Shown piece by piece: positions 62,381 through 64,000 of a stretch of 64,000 nt of DNA; position 1 is the stretch's first letter; each line of letters starts with the position of its first letter. The position numbers were made by a program, and so were the translations under genes. Source of the stretch: Candidatus Zhuqueibacterota bacterium (GTDB lineage: Bacteria; Zhuqueibacterota; Zhuqueibacteria; Residuimicrobiales; Krinioviventaceae); the NCBI GenBank assembly GCA_016928775.1, contig JAFGKD010000100.1, positions 1-64,000 on the forward strand, in the 5' to 3' direction. The notes under the pieces were generated by a model. That model was given only the letters and a program-made list of their open reading frames with translations, had not been told where the DNA came from and searched no databases.

Positions 62381-63594
62381 AAAACTCGTTGCGCATTATC
62401 TATCTGTCAAATGAACGTTTGCCGGCAAAGATGGCATGTACGATTCAACAGGTCGCCATGTGTGAAGCTTTTGCCAAAACTGGTGCAGACGTTCAATTGG
62501 TCTATCCGAAATATCATGATCAGCCAGCTGCTTCGGCGCAACATATTTATGATTTTTATGGCGTGACAACCACTTTTAAAATGAAGCAAATATTCTCCTT
62601 TTTGAGTCTGAGCAAACCGATCTCGGATGGTTCGCAGCACATTAAAATTCCCTATGTGGGCGGCATCTCTATCCTTGTCTCCAGCGCCATATATGCGTTG
62701 ACATTATTCGCGCGCGATCAACTGGGTTCATCAACGGTAATTTATTCCAGGAATGTTAATGCAGCCTATGTTTTTCTCAAATTGAAGCGATGCTTTTTTC
62801 CGCAGTCAAAGATTTTTTTTGAGGTTCACGCACTCGATCAACAACAACCGCGACATTTATTTTATAAAATTTTACGCGAATCAGACGGCTTGATCTGTAT
62901 TACAAATGCACTCAAAGAAGCGCTGCTCAAAGTGCACCGCTCTCCCAAAACAATTTTTATCGCACCCGACGGTGTTAAAGGGAGTGTGCTGAATGTCTCG
63001 TCTCACTCCCCAAAAAGCGCCAGGCAGCGCCTCAATATTGTTGCTGATAAAATTGTTATGTATACAGGACAAATTGTGCCTGGTAAAGGTGCGGATGTTT
63101 TTATTGAAGCAGCGGCTTTTTTTAATATTAATGTGACTTTTTATCTCGTTGGCGGAGAAGGTGTGCATTGGCAAGCAATCCGGCAAAAAGTCATGGACAA
63201 AAAGTTAAAAAATGTTCAGCTAACAGGATTTGTGCCTCCTGCACAGGTGACACATTATCAAGCGGCTGCAGATGTACTCGTGCTACCTCCAACGGCTGAT
63301 CATGTGATCAGCCCCTATACATCGCCATTGAAACTGTTTGAGTACATGGCGGCGCGGCGCCCGATCGTTGCGAGCAATCTGCCGGTTCTGGGTGAAATAT
63401 TAACAGATCGCCACAATGCCTTGCTCTTTCAAGAGCGCGATGCTGCTGATTTGGCTGCGAAAATTCAACTCTTGCTCGAAAATGGCGATTTGGCCGACTT
63501 TTTGGCCGCCAATGCCTGGAGAACGGTGCAAAACTTTTCGTGGGAAAAACGCGCCGAACGAATTGTTGACTTTATGATGAGAACAAGCGTATGA
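62377..63594 (+). CDS. Glycosyltransferase family 4 protein
   Basis: 405 aa. GT-B features are IIYLSNERLPAKMACTIQQVAMCEAFAKTGADVQLVYP at the N-terminus, IFFEVHALDQQQPRHLFYK, then IVMYTGQIVPGKGADVFIEAA, VQLTGFVPPAQVTHYQAAADVLVLPPTADH and SPLKLFEYMAARRPIVASNLPVLGEIL with the donor-site Glu. It starts within the flippase stop and ends within the start of the next gene (ATGA both times), so translation is coupled. Sugar unknown. Confidence 0.9.
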   Translation: MKNSLRIIYLSNERLPAKMACTIQQVAMCEAFAKTGADVQLVYPKYHDQPAASAQHIYDFYGVTTTFKMKQIFSFLSLSKPISDGSQHIKIPYVGGISILVSSAIYALTLFARDQLGSSTVIYSRNVNAAYVFLKLKRCFFPQSKIFFEVHALDQQQPRHLFYKILRESDGLICITNALKEALLKVHRSPKTIFIAPDGVKGSVLNVSSHSPKSARQRLNIVADKIVMYTGQIVPGKGADVFIEAAAFFNINVTFYLVGGEGVHWQAIRQKVMDKKLKNVQLTGFVPPAQVTHYQAAADVLVLPPTADHVISPYTSPLKLFEYMAARRPIVASNLPVLGEILTDRHNALLFQERDAADLAAKIQLLLENGDLADFLAANAWRTVQNFSWEKRAERIVDFMMRTSV

Positions 63595-64000
63595 ATAGTC
63601 CTGATAAATTGAAATACCCCAATATCCTCCTCATCTCGATTGACAGCTTGCGGGCAGATCATTTATCCCTCTACGGATATGAAAAAGAAACCAGCCCTTA
63701 CCTGACCGAGCTATCATTTGATGGTGTCGTCTATGAAAATGCGTTTTCCGCCGCCAATTGGACCGGCGCATCGATTGCTTCCATTCTCACCGGGCTTTAT
63801 CCTGCCTGCCATGGTTATACAAACAAGCATTATTATCTTGATAACGGTCAAGATTCGCTCGCGGCAATTCTCCAGGGAAACGGCTATTTTACCATCTGTT
63901 TTTCCAATAATATGTATCTCGGCGAGCAAACTGGCTTACACGTCGGTTTTGATGAATTCCGCTATCGCGGTCAGCTCCAGCAAACAGGCACCAAACCGCC
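63591..64000 (+). CDS. Alkaline-phosphatase-fold protein (sulfatase/phosphotransferase), 3' partial
   Basis: 136 residues are visible before the window ends. ILLISIDSLRADHLSLYGYEKETSPYLTELS is the metal-binding opening of the sulfatase superfamily. The nucleophile segment reads NWTGASIASILTGLYP: aligned on LTG, Thr stands where sulfatases have the Cys/Ser of CxPSR, and the Pro and Arg are missing. It is therefore unlikely to be a formylglycine sulfatase and could be a phosphodiesterase or a phosphoglycerol/phosphoethanolamine-type transferase that decorates the polymer. It is coupled to the preceding glycosyltransferase (ATGA). Confidence 0.82.
   Translation, partial: MNSPDKLKYPNILLISIDSLRADHLSLYGYEKETSPYLTELSFDGVVYENAFSAANWTGASIASILTGLYPACHGYTNKHYYLDNGQDSLAAILQGNGYFTICFSNNMYLGEQTGLHVGFDEFRYRGQLQQTGTKP

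Noticed and set aside
1..64000. Search for CRISPR arrays, insertion sequences, integrases, phage genes and attachment sites
   Set aside because: No regular direct repeats, transposase-like or integrase-like proteins or terminal inverted repeats were seen.

Overview
The window looks like a chromosomal segment of a Gram-negative bacterium of the FCB superphylum, of the KSB1/Calditrichota/Ignavibacteria kind. The reasons are a type IX secretion (Por) C-terminal sorting domain with an NPFNP motif at the left edge, a GWxTD-domain protein, outer-membrane beta-barrel proteins ending in Phe, a roadblock/MglA-type GTPase pair, and a groESL operon with a perfect CIRCE element. The phylum is an inference from protein families; no rRNA gene is present to settle it. 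I saw no tRNA, rRNA, CRISPR array, insertion sequence or phage gene.

Region by region: 1-702 is the end of a secreted LamG-like protein with a T9SS tail, followed by a hairpin terminator. 966-7472 is a compact run: a sodium/solute symporter, a sugar-type ABC importer (binding protein, two permeases, no ATPase) with a 65-aa protein between the permeases, a PH-like membrane protein and mutM. 7554-8913 holds two predicted outer-membrane proteins. 9154-24656 is exopolysaccharide locus 1: a short SLBB export protein, a Wzc-like tyrosine kinase, a polyprenyl-phosphate sugar transferase with a degenerate GGDEF-like N-terminus, a heparinase-fold protein, a Wzy-like polymerase, four glycosyltransferases, a deacetylase-like membrane-anchored protein and a Wzx flippase. 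A secreted beta-helix protein (25067-26803) follows.

26812-48488 is a mostly housekeeping block: groESL (minus strand, CIRCE-controlled) divergent from smc, a GWxTD protein, a small unknown protein, glgC, hflKC, a GIY-YIG-like protein, a GalU-like nucleotidyltransferase, plsY, a sulfatase, a class V aminotransferase, a peptide transporter, a metallophosphoesterase, the roadblock/GTPase pair and a UMF1-type transporter. 48523-64000 is exopolysaccharide locus 2, which opens with the same three-gene module (short SLBB protein, tyrosine kinase, sugar transferase). It continues with glycosyltransferases, a two-domain oxidoreductase, a GT-C enzyme, Wzy and Wzx proteins and an alkaline-phosphatase-fold enzyme cut by the right edge.

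The two polysaccharide loci appear to be complete Wzx/Wzy-type systems. The sugar transferase loads the first sugar on undecaprenyl phosphate, glycosyltransferases extend it, Wzx flips it, Wzy polymerises it, and the SLBB/kinase pair controls length and export. The GalU-like and GlgC enzymes between them could supply UDP- and ADP-glucose. The most unusual shared features are the very short SLBB proteins, which lack a full Wza-type export domain, and extra sequence of nearly equal length inside both kinase domains.
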